Origin: Luminiphilus sp.
Lineage (GTDB): Bacteria > Pseudomonadota > Gammaproteobacteria > Pseudomonadales > Halieaceae
Reading direction: 5' to 3'
DNA length: 64,000 nt
Assembly (NCBI GenBank): GCA_029242325.1
Contig: JAQWUD010000026.1
Span: forward strand, 1 to 64,000
A model generated the notes under the pieces. That model did no database searches, was not told the origin of the DNA, and saw only the letters and a list, made by a program, of their open reading frames with translations. Below, piece by piece: positions 1 to 10,450 of this stretch (the stretch's first letter is position 1; each line of letters opens with the position of its first letter). A program made the translations under genes and the position numbers.

Positions 1-1230
1 GGTATAGAAGAACCCGTCATCCGCATGCGCTTCTGTATTTTGATCTGGGTCGGCATAGCCCAAGAACATCCCCGAACCACGCGCAGTAATCTCGCCATCC
101 TCACCGTCGGGGACCACCTCGCCATTGTCATCGACAATACGCACCTCGTAGCCATAAGGGTGGCCGTCGGTAGTCGCCGCTAGTTGAGCATCGTCGAGCC
201 AGCCCAGCGTAATAATGGGCGCCTCGGTGCTGCCATAAACGCGAACCGTCCGGCAGTTTTCGAGCACGTCATAAGCCCGCAATACCAACGCGGGAGGCAC
301 CGCAGCGCCACCACAGGAAAAGACCCGCATAGTCGGCAATGAATCGCCTCGACGTTCGGCCGCGTCTAATAACTCCTGTAGAAAGGGCGTAGCGCCAACT
401 GTCATCGTCCCGCCAACCCGGTGGATAAAATCAATGCACTGATCGGCGTCCCATCGCTCCATCAACGCCGAGCGCCCGTCGCGAACAAAAGGCAGGTTTA
501 GACCGCTGCTATAACCGGTGATGTGGGTAATCGGTGACGGCATTATCATGACGTCGGAAGCATGGGTACCGGAATGCTCGCTCGTATTATCGAGAATACG
601 AATAAGTGTGTTGTGGCTGTGTAATACCGCCTTCGGGAACCCGGTAGTGCCGGAAGTATAGAGCCGGCACTTTACGGAATTGGGATCAATACCTGGCAAA
701 TCAGCTTCGCTAGCTGGCTCGCAGTCAATCAGCTGCTCATATTGGGTGGCACCGGCATAGTCGGTACTCGATCGCAATGTCACGACATGCTCGAGACTAG
801 GAAGTTCCGAGCGAAGCCGCGAGATCATGTTGATATAATCGATGCTCCGATGTTGATCAGGGATAAATATCAGCTTGCTCGCGGCATCACTCAAAATGAA
901 GCGCAGCTCGGCGTCTCGGTAAATAGGCACAATGGGATTTACAACCAATCCCAGAGCCGCCGCCGCAATGTCGATAACAGCTCCCTCTCTCCAGTTGGGT
1001 AACTGAAAGCTGATCACATCACCCTGGCGCAAACCCAAAGAGTTTAGTGCCGCAATCAGCCGCAAGGCCTCTTCAGCAATAGCGCCATAGGTTGCGTCTG
1101 GTTCGTTCTCTAAATAAATGGCAACGTCATCGGGTTGCGCCTGCGCCTTTCTGAATGCTTCTACCGCTATCGTCGTATTGCGCCATTCTGAGGCGTCGCG
1201 GGACAGCCGGGCTTCGCTAATGGTGATCAT
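1..1230 (-). CDS. AMP-dependent acyl-CoA synthetase/ligase, partial (runs off the left edge)
   Basis: Manual minus-strand translation from ATG at 1230: MITISEARLSRDASEWRNTTIAVEAF...; contains the AMP-binding motif YTSGTTGFPKAV and a YGSTEAP motif. Open to window edge, so absent from the ORF track. Confidence 0.9.
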   Translation of the reverse strand, partial: MITISEARLSRDASEWRNTTIAVEAFRKAQAQPDDVAIYLENEPDATYGAIAEEALRLIAALNSLGLRQGDVISFQLPNWREGAVIDIAAAALGLVVNPIVPIYRDAELRFILSDAASKLIFIPDQHRSIDYINMISRLRSELPSLEHVVTLRSSTDYAGATQYEQLIDCEPASEADLPGIDPNSVKCRLYTSGTTGFPKAVLHSHNTLIRILDNTSEHSGTHASDVMIMPSPITHITGYSSGLNLPFVRDGRSALMERWDADQCIDFIHRVGGTMTVGATPFLQELLDAAERRGDSLPTMRVFSCGGAAVPPALVLRAYDVLENCRTVRVYGSTEAPIITLGWLDDAQLAATTDGHPYGYEVRIVDDNGEVVPDGEDGEITARGSGMFLGYADPDQNTEAHADDGFFYT

Positions 1231-2243
1231 AATTCGATAAGCACCTTACACTGTGAGGTGGGCGATCTAAGCGCCTCAAAAGCCGCGGGCATCTCATCTA
1301 GCGTCACCACATCGGTAATCATGGCAGTCGCGTCTATTCGTTGCTGTCCCAGCATTGCGATAACCGTCTCGAAATCGTCGCGGGTATAGGCAATGGCAAA
1401 GTAAAGTCGAAGCTCTTTCACCAAAGCCTGCAGAGGCACAATTGTATCCGGATGTTCGCAAACGCCGACCGGGACAATGCGCGACCGACGAGGGGCAATC
1501 TCGATCGTCTCCTGCAGTAAGCCCGGGGCACCTACACACTCAAAAATAACGTCCGGAGCGCCCCCGCTCACGTCGCCGAACTCCTCGCCCAGCGTGGCGC
1601 CGGGAGTCAGGGTGCCGGTAGCACCCAGCTGCGTCGCCAACGCGAGCCTTTGTTCGGCCATCTCAGAGACCAACACGTGCTGTGCGCCAAAAAATTGACA
1701 CCACAGCGATACCGCGAGGCCCACCGGGCCACCGCCAATAATGAGCACTCGCTCGCCAGCCTTGAGCTGGGCTATGCGCACAGCGTGCAGCCCAACAGCC
1801 AGAGGCTCAATGAGCGCCGCGCTCTGCATGGCCAAGTCATCAGGTAATTTAAGCGTCTCACTGGCGCCGGTTTTGACATATTCGGCAAATCCGCCGGGGC
1901 TATTCATCCCCGTCAATTTCACTTGAGCACACTCAAATGGACGTCCGTTGACGCACGACAAGCAGACCCCGCAGCCGATGAAGGGCAGGGCCGTCACACG
2001 ATCACCAATCTCCCATTGATCTTTTAAGCCAGACCCCACCTCGGCAACATGACCACAAAATTCATGTCCCAAAATCGAGTCGCACTCCGCGGCGAAAGCC
2101 CCTTCTCGGGTCGAATGCAGATCGGTACCGCAAATGCCGCAATAGCTCACCTTTACCACCAACTCTGCAGCTTCAGGCGAGGGGTCTGGAACCGTCTCCA
2201 CCTGCAAAGGCTCTCCCAGATTCTTCAATACTGCTGCCTTCAT
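1227..2243 (-). CDS. Zinc-dependent medium-chain alcohol dehydrogenase
   Basis: GHEFCGHVAEVGSG zinc motif, four-Cys structural zinc loop, GGGPVGLAVSLW nucleotide-binding motif; stop overlaps the ligase start (ATGA-type). Confidence 0.9.
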   Translation of the reverse strand: MKAAVLKNLGEPLQVETVPDPSPEAAELVVKVSYCGICGTDLHSTREGAFAAECDSILGHEFCGHVAEVGSGLKDQWEIGDRVTALPFIGCGVCLSCVNGRPFECAQVKLTGMNSPGGFAEYVKTGASETLKLPDDLAMQSAALIEPLAVGLHAVRIAQLKAGERVLIIGGGPVGLAVSLWCQFFGAQHVLVSEMAEQRLALATQLGATGTLTPGATLGEEFGDVSGGAPDVIFECVGAPGLLQETIEIAPRRSRIVPVGVCEHPDTIVPLQALVKELRLYFAIAYTRDDFETVIAMLGQQRIDATAMITDVVTLDEMPAAFEALRSPTSQCKVLIEL

Positions 2244-2550
2244 AACGCCATCACCTCTACGCTTGCAATTGAGTCAAGCTCGTTGCAATCCATAAAACCA
2301 CGTTTACCAAAATGCCGCATCAAACTTTTTACTTGCTCACCTTAATGCTTTCAGCAAGTCTAATAGACAACACCCTGCAATCACTTTTTTGACTTTAACT
2401 CAAATTAAGTTGAGAATAACTCAAATAATTTCTAAGCCGCTGACGGAAATTGCAACGGTTTTCTACTCACAATATCAAGCTCCGGGACCCTGTAGTTCTT
2501 AAACCGACGCAGATTCACTGGAGACAAATCACTCACCACCGAGCGCACTG

Positions 2551-3789
2551 ATGACCACACAAACCGAGACGCTAGACTTATCCAGCGAAGCCTTTTTAAG
2601 GGAACCGCATGCCGCCTACAAGCAAGGCAGGGAGCAGTGTCCGGTCTATCGGGTACCCGACCAAAACGTTGTGATGGTATTTGGTTACGACGAGGTGCTG
2701 GAAGCACTGATGAAACCAAAGATCTTCTCGAGCAAAAATGAAGAGTCGATTCTGGGTGCGTCAGTTTATAACCCTAAGTGCCAGGAAATTTATGAAAAGG
2801 GCTGGCCTCAGGTCCCTACCCTGCTCACTAACGATCCCCCCTCCCATACTCGATTTAAAAAACTGGTGAATCAGGCCTTCACAAGAGATCGAGTCGCCGG
2901 AATGCAAGACCATATCGAAGAGATGGCCGACAGCTTAATTGACGCCTTTATTGATAAAGGCGAATGTCAATTTATCGACCAATTTGCAAACCCGCTTCCT
3001 TGTCAGGTCATCGCTGAGCAGCTTGGCTTTTGCGAGCAGGACATCGCCAAAGTGAAAGTCTGGAGCGATGCCTTTATTGACCTTATCGGGACCGAAATGA
3101 CCTCTGAAGAGCAGGTGGAGCGAGCGACGCGGGTGGTGGAGTTTCAGCATTACATGAAACAGTGTCTGGACGAGCGCCGCACCCAACCGCGAAAAGACGT
3201 ATTGACTGACCTGGTCAACGCTCGGGTCGATGACGAGACGCCCCTGAATGAAGCTGAGTTATTAAATGTTGCTCAGGCGTTGCTTGTGGCGGCAAACACA
3301 ACCACTTCGCATATGCTCTCGGGTGGACTCCTGACCCTGATCGACAACCCAGAGCAGTACGCTAAGGTCCGAGATAACCCGGCACTGATACCCAATATGG
3401 TCGAAGAACTCCTCAGATTTCAGACGCCTACTCAGGGCATGTGGCGACGGACCTCTGAAGACACTGAGTTAGGTGGCGTAACGATTGAGAAGGGGACAAT
3501 GCTGATGCTGTTGTTTACGTCAGCAAACCGCGACGATAAATATTTCACTAACCCCGATCACTTTGAAGTAGACCGAGATTTTTCGACGGCGCACGTTGCG
3601 TTTAGTCGCGGAGTCCATACCTGCATCGGCATGATGCTTGCACGCCAAGAATTGGTCTGCGCATTTAGACAAATCTTTAAGCGACTCGATAACATCAGGC
3701 TGTCAGAGAACAGCCCACGACCCCAATACGAAGCAAACTTGATCTTTCGCGGCCTTGACCAGCTCAACATCACGTTTACGACCCGGTAG
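2551..3789 (+). CDS. Cytochrome P450
   Basis: Heme-Cys motif FSRGVHTCIG, ExxR helix EELLR, 412 aa bacterial soluble P450 length. Confidence 0.95.
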   Translation: MTTQTETLDLSSEAFLREPHAAYKQGREQCPVYRVPDQNVVMVFGYDEVLEALMKPKIFSSKNEESILGASVYNPKCQEIYEKGWPQVPTLLTNDPPSHTRFKKLVNQAFTRDRVAGMQDHIEEMADSLIDAFIDKGECQFIDQFANPLPCQVIAEQLGFCEQDIAKVKVWSDAFIDLIGTEMTSEEQVERATRVVEFQHYMKQCLDERRTQPRKDVLTDLVNARVDDETPLNEAELLNVAQALLVAANTTTSHMLSGGLLTLIDNPEQYAKVRDNPALIPNMVEELLRFQTPTQGMWRRTSEDTELGGVTIEKGTMLMLLFTSANRDDKYFTNPDHFEVDRDFSTAHVAFSRGVHTCIGMMLARQELVCAFRQIFKRLDNIRLSENSPRPQYEANLIFRGLDQLNITFTTR

Positions 3790-3853
3790 GCCGTCGCGGC
3801 GAGCCCGCAGGGACTCTGGCGACAGCGGATCAGGGCGGGCGTTGGCCTGAGAC

Positions 3854-4489
3854 TCAGTGATTGGCAAACCCGCACATGGGCAGCATGGCCTGTAAAAATA
3901 AACGGTGCGCGTCTTTCAAGCCGATGCCTTTGTCGAAATAAACAGACGAGCGCAATCCAATGGTGAGCGCATAACACACCTCAGCAGCATCAACTGCGTT
4001 CTGCCCCAGCGTAGAGGGTGCTTCCTCAAAAAGCGTGACTAAATAGGATTTGCATACTTCATCGAATTGATTTTTTGACCGACACAGTTCGGAATGATTC
4101 ACGGCCACACCGAAGCACTCCAGCATAATGCCAATCTCCTTGCGGGATCGCGCCTTACCTTTGAACCAAAAGTCAGCAAGAGCGTGAATCTGGTCCAGCG
4201 GTGTTTCTCTGCTTAATGCTTCGACCTGTTCCAAAATGCGGCCTGCAACCGACTCAAAGTACTCGAGCAAAATCGCGTCTTTACCGGAAAAGTAATAGCA
4301 GAGATGGCTAGCTGACATGTCGGCGCGGTTGGCGATATCTTGTAGCGACGTATTGACGTAGCCTTCGGCTTCGATGCAGTCGTGCAAGGACTTGAATATT
4401 TTACGGCGGCGTCGCTCCCCGGGGGCAACCGGCTTGTCTGAAGATTGTTTTTTTATTGCCAAAGTCGACTCACCGCATAACACAAACAC
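3854..4489 (-). CDS. TetR/AcrR family transcriptional regulator
   Basis: N-terminal HTH (GYVNTSLQDIANRADMSASHLCYYFSGKDAIL) typical of TetR; 211 aa. Confidence 0.88.
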   Translation of the reverse strand: MFVLCGESTLAIKKQSSDKPVAPGERRRRKIFKSLHDCIEAEGYVNTSLQDIANRADMSASHLCYYFSGKDAILLEYFESVAGRILEQVEALSRETPLDQIHALADFWFKGKARSRKEIGIMLECFGVAVNHSELCRSKNQFDEVCKSYLVTLFEEAPSTLGQNAVDAAEVCYALTIGLRSSVYFDKGIGLKDAHRLFLQAMLPMCGFANH

Positions 4490-4612
4490 TAGCGATCCAT
4501 GTTACCGAATGGTTATGGTCGTGGGAAATCGCGTGCCAAAGCCCATAGATCCTAAGGCCTGCCTAGCCACCCGCCAAGAGCGGACCGGGTGGGTGACCAG
4601 GATACCTGCTCA

Positions 4613-5758
4613 TTACAGGCCCAGTGAGCGCCCAATAATCTCCTTCATAATCTCGGTTGTCCCGCCGTATATCGTTTGCACACGACCGTCCCGCCAGGCT
4701 CGGGAGATGCTGTAATCGTCCATGTATCCATACCCGCCATGGAGTTGGAGACATTTATCGTTCACTTTGTTTTGTAGCTCCGTGGTCCACCACTTCGCCA
4801 TGGCTGCCTCCTCCGGGCTGAGCTCATTGCGGTTTAAGGCTACAACGCAGCGATCGACAAATTCCTGCCCTATGCGTATTTCGGTATTCATCTCCGCCAA
4901 CGCAAAGCGGCTATTTTGGAAAGAACCGATGGCTTGGCCAAATGCCTCTCTTTCCTTCACATAGGCTAGCGTCAGCTCAAAGCTGTATCGCGCCGCAGTA
5001 ATGGCCGATATCGCAATGTTCAGCCGCTCCTGAGGTAAATTAGACATCATGTAATAGAAGCCCTGATTTTCGCTCCCTAAGCGGTTCGAAACAGGTACGC
5101 GACAATCGGCAAAAGACAGCTCAGCCGTATCCTGGCAGTGACGACCGATTTTTTTAAGATTATTACTACGTGTGAAGCCCGGCGTGCCCGCCTCTACAAC
5201 CATCAGGGTGATACCTTTATGTCGATCAGTCCCTGTGCGAGCCGCTAACACCAGCACATCGGCGTTGATGCCATTAGAAATAAACGTTTTAGACCCGTTA
5301 ACCACATAGTGATCGCCCTTTCGCACGGCGGTTGTCGCCAAACGACCCAAGTCAGACCCAACACCCGGCTCGGTCATTGCGATAGCAGAAATCAGCTCGC
5401 CCGAACACAAGCCCGGTAACCACCGCTGCTTTTGTGCCTCATCGCAGAATTCAATGAAGTACGGAATGATGATGTCATTATGCATGGCGATACCCGAGCC
5501 CGCGCTGCCGACACCCGCTAACTCGAACTCCTCCATGATGATCTGGTTAAAGCGAAAATCGTCGACCCCCGCACCCCCGAGCTCGGTAGCCACTTGCGTG
5601 CCTAAAAAACCGCCGCTTCCCGCTGCAATGAACATCGAGCGATCACAGATACCGTTCGCCTCCCACCGCGCGTTATGAGGCACGACCTCTGCCTGCACGA
5701 ATTTTCGGAAGGCGTCTCGAAACAAAACATGATCTTGTTCGAAATGATTACGCTCCAT
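4613..5758 (-). CDS. Acyl-CoA dehydrogenase
   Basis: AMTEPGVGSDLG and LQLHGGYGYMDDYSISRAWRD signatures; likely start is MERNHFEQ at 5758 rather than the ORF-track start at 5827. Confidence 0.92.
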   Translation of the reverse strand: MERNHFEQDHVLFRDAFRKFVQAEVVPHNARWEANGICDRSMFIAAGSGGFLGTQVATELGGAGVDDFRFNQIIMEEFELAGVGSAGSGIAMHNDIIIPYFIEFCDEAQKQRWLPGLCSGELISAIAMTEPGVGSDLGRLATTAVRKGDHYVVNGSKTFISNGINADVLVLAARTGTDRHKGITLMVVEAGTPGFTRSNNLKKIGRHCQDTAELSFADCRVPVSNRLGSENQGFYYMMSNLPQERLNIAISAITAARYSFELTLAYVKEREAFGQAIGSFQNSRFALAEMNTEIRIGQEFVDRCVVALNRNELSPEEAAMAKWWTTELQNKVNDKCLQLHGGYGYMDDYSISRAWRDGRVQTIYGGTTEIMKEIIGRSLGL

Positions 5759-5952
5759 GGATCCCCACCGTGATTTTGAGAAAAAGGCGCTGCGCGCTGG
5801 CAGCGAAGACGCTCTGTGTCCATCCAAGGCATCTGATCACCCGGCCAGTGGCGATGGTAACCACTTTCAAAAGGCCCGGCAATAAATTGAGTGTATTACA
5901 AGAAAAATTGAGTTCTTTTCAATTAAAGTTCCGAAAACGGATTTAGTACGAT

Positions 5953-7422
5953 ATGCTCTCGAGAGTTGCGAGGGCGCCCATGCAGCGGCCTACTTCAATA
6001 CCGCAGTCAGAGGAAACTACCGTGGCCAAACAACACGCCCTTTATGAACCCAGCAGACATTCAGCCCAAAGCTATGAGGACATCCTGGCCTCTGATGCCG
6101 TGCCCTCTCCTGATTTTTATCGGGAAGGTGCAAACCCGGCCGCCGCACTGGAGCCATACGCCACGTCCCGTTACTACGACCCCGGTTTTTTCCAAAAAGA
6201 AGTGGATTACCTCTGGCCCAAAGTCTGGATATGGGCCTGCCGAGAAGAAGAAATACCCAATATCGGCGATCACGTGGTCTTTGATCTTGCGGGTTATTCT
6301 TTACTCATTGTTCGTTCATCTGCTTCGGAAATCAAAGCGCTTCACAACTCATGCTTGCACCGCGGACGCCAACTCATTGAATGTGACGGCCAAGGCGCCA
6401 AGGTGCTCCGCTGTCCCTTTCACGGTATGGCTTGGAACCTCGATGGATCATTAAAACTCAACCCGTTTGCCTGGGATTCGCCACAGTGGGAAAGCGAAGA
6501 CACGCGCCTACCCGAAGCCCTTGTCGCCACCTGGGGAGGCTTTGTCTTTATCAATATGGACCCCGCCGCCGCGCCCCTGGAGGACACGCTGGGCCCTATA
6601 CCCGATCACTTCGCACGATACGAATTGGAAAACCGATATAAGGCCGTGCACGTTAGCAAGAAAATCCGCGCGAACTGGAAAGCATCGACCGAAGCCTTCA
6701 TGGAGACGCATCACGTCGTTGGTACGCACCCACAAGGGCTACCTATGACTGCGGACTCTAATACCCAGTATGACCATCCCAGTGAGTATGTCGGGCGGCA
6801 AATCTGCGCGCACGCAGTGCAAAGCCCTCATATTGCCGGAGAACTCGCTGAGCAAGAGATCTTCGACGCGTTTTTCGGTTCCGGGCAGCACGATGTAGAC
6901 GACGAATCGAGACTGCTTGTGCCCGAAGGAATGAGCGCCAGAGCCTACGCTGCGCAGATTATGCGCACGCAACTGTCGACCATCACGGGCGAGGATTACA
7001 GTGAAGCAGGGGACGCCGAATTTACCGACTCGCTAATGTATAACGTCGCGCCAGCGATGAGTTTCTGGGGCGGCTTTTATCAAAATATCATCTACCGATT
7101 TCGGCCCAACGGTAACGACCCAGAGAGCTCGATTATGGATATCGTGATTCTTAGACCCGTACCGAGAGACGGGCCCCGCCCAGATCCCGTTCCCATCATG
7201 CATCTCGACTTTGATGATCCCGTGACGCTGGCCGGCGAAACGATGGGCGAGGGGCTTGCCGTCGTATTTGAGCAAGACGCCATTAACCTGCCATGGGTCC
7301 AGAAAGGTCTCCGTGCCAGCCGAACCGGCACGGTGGAATTTACGAACTATCAGGAGATGCGCCTTCGCCTGCATCATCGACTGATCGATCGCTTAATTGC
7401 AGAAGGAGAAGCCGCGGAATGA
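5953..7422 (+). CDS. Aromatic ring-hydroxylating (Rieske) oxygenase alpha subunit
   Basis: Rieske CLHRG...CPFHGMAWNLDG and mononuclear iron ETHHVVGTHPQ motif. Confidence 0.93.
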   Translation: MLSRVARAPMQRPTSIPQSEETTVAKQHALYEPSRHSAQSYEDILASDAVPSPDFYREGANPAAALEPYATSRYYDPGFFQKEVDYLWPKVWIWACREEEIPNIGDHVVFDLAGYSLLIVRSSASEIKALHNSCLHRGRQLIECDGQGAKVLRCPFHGMAWNLDGSLKLNPFAWDSPQWESEDTRLPEALVATWGGFVFINMDPAAAPLEDTLGPIPDHFARYELENRYKAVHVSKKIRANWKASTEAFMETHHVVGTHPQGLPMTADSNTQYDHPSEYVGRQICAHAVQSPHIAGELAEQEIFDAFFGSGQHDVDDESRLLVPEGMSARAYAAQIMRTQLSTITGEDYSEAGDAEFTDSLMYNVAPAMSFWGGFYQNIIYRFRPNGNDPESSIMDIVILRPVPRDGPRPDPVPIMHLDFDDPVTLAGETMGEGLAVVFEQDAINLPWVQKGLRASRTGTVEFTNYQEMRLRLHHRLIDRLIAEGEAAE

Positions 7423-7811
7423 GGTCAACAATATTTGCGCTATCAGTCTTGGCAATCTGCTTTTCATTAGCGTCCTATCAGGCGGTCGCAGACGTCGCAG
7501 AATCGTATAAATGCAAAATGAATGCAGGCGTGACCAGAGCGCAAATTGCCGAGATGGGCGAAACGTATATCAAGCTTGGCGAATCCAAAAACTTTAGCGA
7601 TTTTCAGCTCAGTATTTTATTCCCCATGTATACGTCCGATATGTCAGCGGGCACCTTCTTCTGGAACGGTACCTCTCCCAGCCTCAGCAGGCTAGAGGAA
7701 GCGATTGCCATATGGGAAAGCCCTGAAAACTCCGAAGCCCAGACGTTATGGCTGAAATACGTTAAAGACTGCGAGAGCGCCAGTCTCTTCAGCTTCATAC
7801 CGATTAACTAG
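7419..7811 (+). CDS. Small secreted protein of unknown function
   Basis: ATG overlaps the Rieske stop (ATGA); predicted Sec signal MRSTIFALSVLAICFSLASYQAVA; about 130 aa. Confidence 0.65.
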   Translation: MRSTIFALSVLAICFSLASYQAVADVAESYKCKMNAGVTRAQIAEMGETYIKLGESKNFSDFQLSILFPMYTSDMSAGTFFWNGTSPSLSRLEEAIAIWESPENSEAQTLWLKYVKDCESASLFSFIPIN

Positions 7812-7857
7812 TCCCCACTACAAGCACGACCCGTAGCGGCGAGACCGGAGAACACCA

Positions 7858-8658
7858 ATGCTCATTGCGGAAAATTATCACTCTATGACGATAGAGCGGC
7901 GTGAAAACGGCGTCGCCATCGTCACGCTTAACAGACCCAAAAAGCTCAATGCTGCTGATAGCGTCATGCACACAGAGCTCGCTCGCTTCAGCACTGATTT
8001 TGCCAATGATGATGATCTACGAGCACTGATCATTACTGGCGCTGGCCGTGCCTTCTGTGCTGGCGGAGATTTCAGTCCAGAAGACCAGGTCTCGGGCGGT
8101 GACGACGGTAAAAAGCTCTGGAGAGAGTCCCGTCAGATTGTGGAAAACATGCTCGCCTGTGAAAAACCGATTATCGCAGCCGTTAACGGGTATGCACTGG
8201 GACTGGGCGCTACGGTGGCACTACTCGCGGACGTAGCTGTGGTATCACCCTCGACTCAGTTTGCCGATACGCATGTCAATATGGGGATAGGTGCTGGCGA
8301 TGGCGGGCAGGTGATATGGCCCTTTCTTATCGGCGTCAATCGCGCCAAGTATTACCTTATGAGTGGTGACAAAATTGGCGGTAGAGAGGCGGTAGAAATG
8401 GGCCTCGCAAGCTTTATGGTTTCTGAAGACGAACTGTTATTGCCTCGTGCGATCGAGATCGCCTCGAAGCTCGCGGACGGTGCACCGCTTGCGGTGGCCG
8501 CATCAAAAATGGCGGTCAATGCCTACCTGAGATCGGTTAGCGCCATGGTCTTCCCTCTCGCGGCGCACGCTCAAGAAAACACAATGGCGAGTGCCGATCA
8601 TCAGGAGGCCATTCTGGCTTTTCGAGAGAAACGGTCTCCCCACTTTAAGGGGCGATAG
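7858..8658 (+). CDS. Enoyl-CoA hydratase/isomerase family protein
   Basis: ITGAGRAFCAGGDF and KPIIAAVNGYALGLGATVALLADV crotonase signatures. Confidence 0.93.
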   Translation: MLIAENYHSMTIERRENGVAIVTLNRPKKLNAADSVMHTELARFSTDFANDDDLRALIITGAGRAFCAGGDFSPEDQVSGGDDGKKLWRESRQIVENMLACEKPIIAAVNGYALGLGATVALLADVAVVSPSTQFADTHVNMGIGAGDGGQVIWPFLIGVNRAKYYLMSGDKIGGREAVEMGLASFMVSEDELLLPRAIEIASKLADGAPLAVAASKMAVNAYLRSVSAMVFPLAAHAQENTMASADHQEAILAFREKRSPHFKGR

Positions 8659-8728
8659 CATGTTTGCCGCCCCTCGGGCACCGCTTTCCCCGCAGCCAAA
8701 CGCTTAACTACAGCAAAGGACCCAGTCG

Positions 8729-9727
8729 ATGTCAGAAACCTATAGAAAAATAGTCGCGCACAAGTATTCGAAGAACTTCCGGGAAGCTAGCGAGATCGTC
8801 ACTGCTGACATCGTTGAGCCCGGTCCGGGTCAATTGCTGATTAAGACGCGTTTTGGGGGAGTGAACGCATCGGACGTCAATATTAGCGGCGGCGTCTACT
8901 TTTCAGACGGAAAATTTCCCTTCGATCTCGGCTGCGAATCTGTTGGCGAGGTTGTCGCGGTTGGACCCGATGTGACCCAGTTCAAAGTGGGCGACGCAGT
9001 CGCCTCACCGCAAATGGGTAGTGCTTATACCGAGATGCTCTGTCGTGATATCGACCAATTCATCAAGGTACCCGATTGTTCTCCCGACTATTTAGCGGTA
9101 TCGGTGGCGGGCTTAACAGCCTCCATTGGGTTATTCGAAGCCGGCAACATGGGGTCGGGCGAGACCGTTCTGATCACAGCGGCAGCGGGCGGTGTGGGTA
9201 ATTGGTGCGTCCAACTGGCCAAACTGGCAGGCAATCATGTCATCGGGACCTGCAGCACAAAAGAGAAAGCGGAGGAGCTCAAAGGCATTGGTTGTGACCG
9301 AGTCATCGTTTACTCAGAAGAAGATCTTGGAGGCGTTCTGGCGACCGAGTATCCCGACGGCATCAATTTAATTTTCGAGCAGGTCGGGGGTGCAACCTTT
9401 GACACCTGTGTCGATCACCTTGCGCAACGCGGGCGAATACTGATTTGCGGTTTCATATCGGAATATATGGGAGATCCCGAAGCAGTGACTGCCCCCCGGA
9501 TTTATCACAAGCTGCTATGGAAATCAGCGCAGCTGCAGGCATTTCTCTATAAAGATTGGCCCGATCAGCTCGCAAGCCACCTTGAAAAGCTGATGGGGCA
9601 AGTTGCTAATGGTGACATTAAGCCCCTACTCGACCCCAAAGTGTTTCAGGGTATAGAAAGCGCAGCAGACGCGCTGGAATACCTTCATGCGGGAGAGAAC
9701 ACAGGCAAGGTCGTGGTGAGGTACTGA
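8729..9727 (+). CDS. MDR-superfamily NAD(P)-dependent oxidoreductase (quinone oxidoreductase/prostaglandin reductase-like)
   Basis: GROES-like N-terminus and AAAGGVGNWCVQLAKLAG nucleotide-binding motif; lacks obvious catalytic zinc ligands. Confidence 0.88.
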   Translation: MSETYRKIVAHKYSKNFREASEIVTADIVEPGPGQLLIKTRFGGVNASDVNISGGVYFSDGKFPFDLGCESVGEVVAVGPDVTQFKVGDAVASPQMGSAYTEMLCRDIDQFIKVPDCSPDYLAVSVAGLTASIGLFEAGNMGSGETVLITAAAGGVGNWCVQLAKLAGNHVIGTCSTKEKAEELKGIGCDRVIVYSEEDLGGVLATEYPDGINLIFEQVGGATFDTCVDHLAQRGRILICGFISEYMGDPEAVTAPRIYHKLLWKSAQLQAFLYKDWPDQLASHLEKLMGQVANGDIKPLLDPKVFQGIESAADALEYLHAGENTGKVVVRY

Positions 9728-9792
9728 CTGCGGCGATGCCCACAGCTACGATACGAGCACATGCTCTCAGGCGTAAGACACGGGATTGACCT

Positions 9793-10335
9793 ATGAAAAA
9801 ACATAGCTTGGCTTGGTCATTGATATTTCTCGGAGCCATGACACCGATATGGGCGTCTGCCTCGGAACTTGCCTCACCTGACCCATCTAATACTCTCCAA
9901 CGCAATGCAGGCCCTGTAGCGGATCGGCTCGCGATCCGCGAGTTGATTGAGTCCTACAACGCTGCCGTTATAGAGAAAGACGCCGACAAATGGATTGCTA
10001 ACTGGGCTGAAGATGGCGTCTGGAATCTGGGCGGGGGCAATATCTATGGCAAGGAGAAAATCCTCGAATCGTGGTTGACCATCATGGCGCCCTACGAACA
10101 CGCCGCCGTCTTCGGCCAACCTATATTCATCCAGGTAGAAGGTGACGAGGGCATTGCTCACTGGCATACCAATGAGCGACTAAAGCTGTTCAGCGGTAAC
10201 GAAATGCTGGCTGTCGGGCGTTATAAAGATCGCTACATCCGCTCAAATGGAGTCTGGAAAATCAAGCTCCGGGATTACAGCGTGGTCTTCACCAGCACCA
10301 CCGCACCGGTCTCTGCCAAAAAGAGTGATGAGTGA
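9793..10335 (+). CDS. SnoaL-like (NTF2-fold) protein with predicted signal peptide
   Basis: MKKHSLAWSLIFLGAMTPIWASA leader then DRLAIRELIESYNAAVIEKDADKWIANWAEDGVW. Confidence 0.8.
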   Translation: MKKHSLAWSLIFLGAMTPIWASASELASPDPSNTLQRNAGPVADRLAIRELIESYNAAVIEKDADKWIANWAEDGVWNLGGGNIYGKEKILESWLTIMAPYEHAAVFGQPIFIQVEGDEGIAHWHTNERLKLFSGNEMLAVGRYKDRYIRSNGVWKIKLRDYSVVFTSTTAPVSAKKSDE

Positions 10336-10450
10336 ACGCACCCTGCTCCGCAGTGCGGGACCATGAGGCAGATAACAACATCTGGACTCGCTCCCTACTT
10401 TGACGCCACCGGAGCGAGACACTCCCCAACAGCATAAAAAGGAGCTTTTC

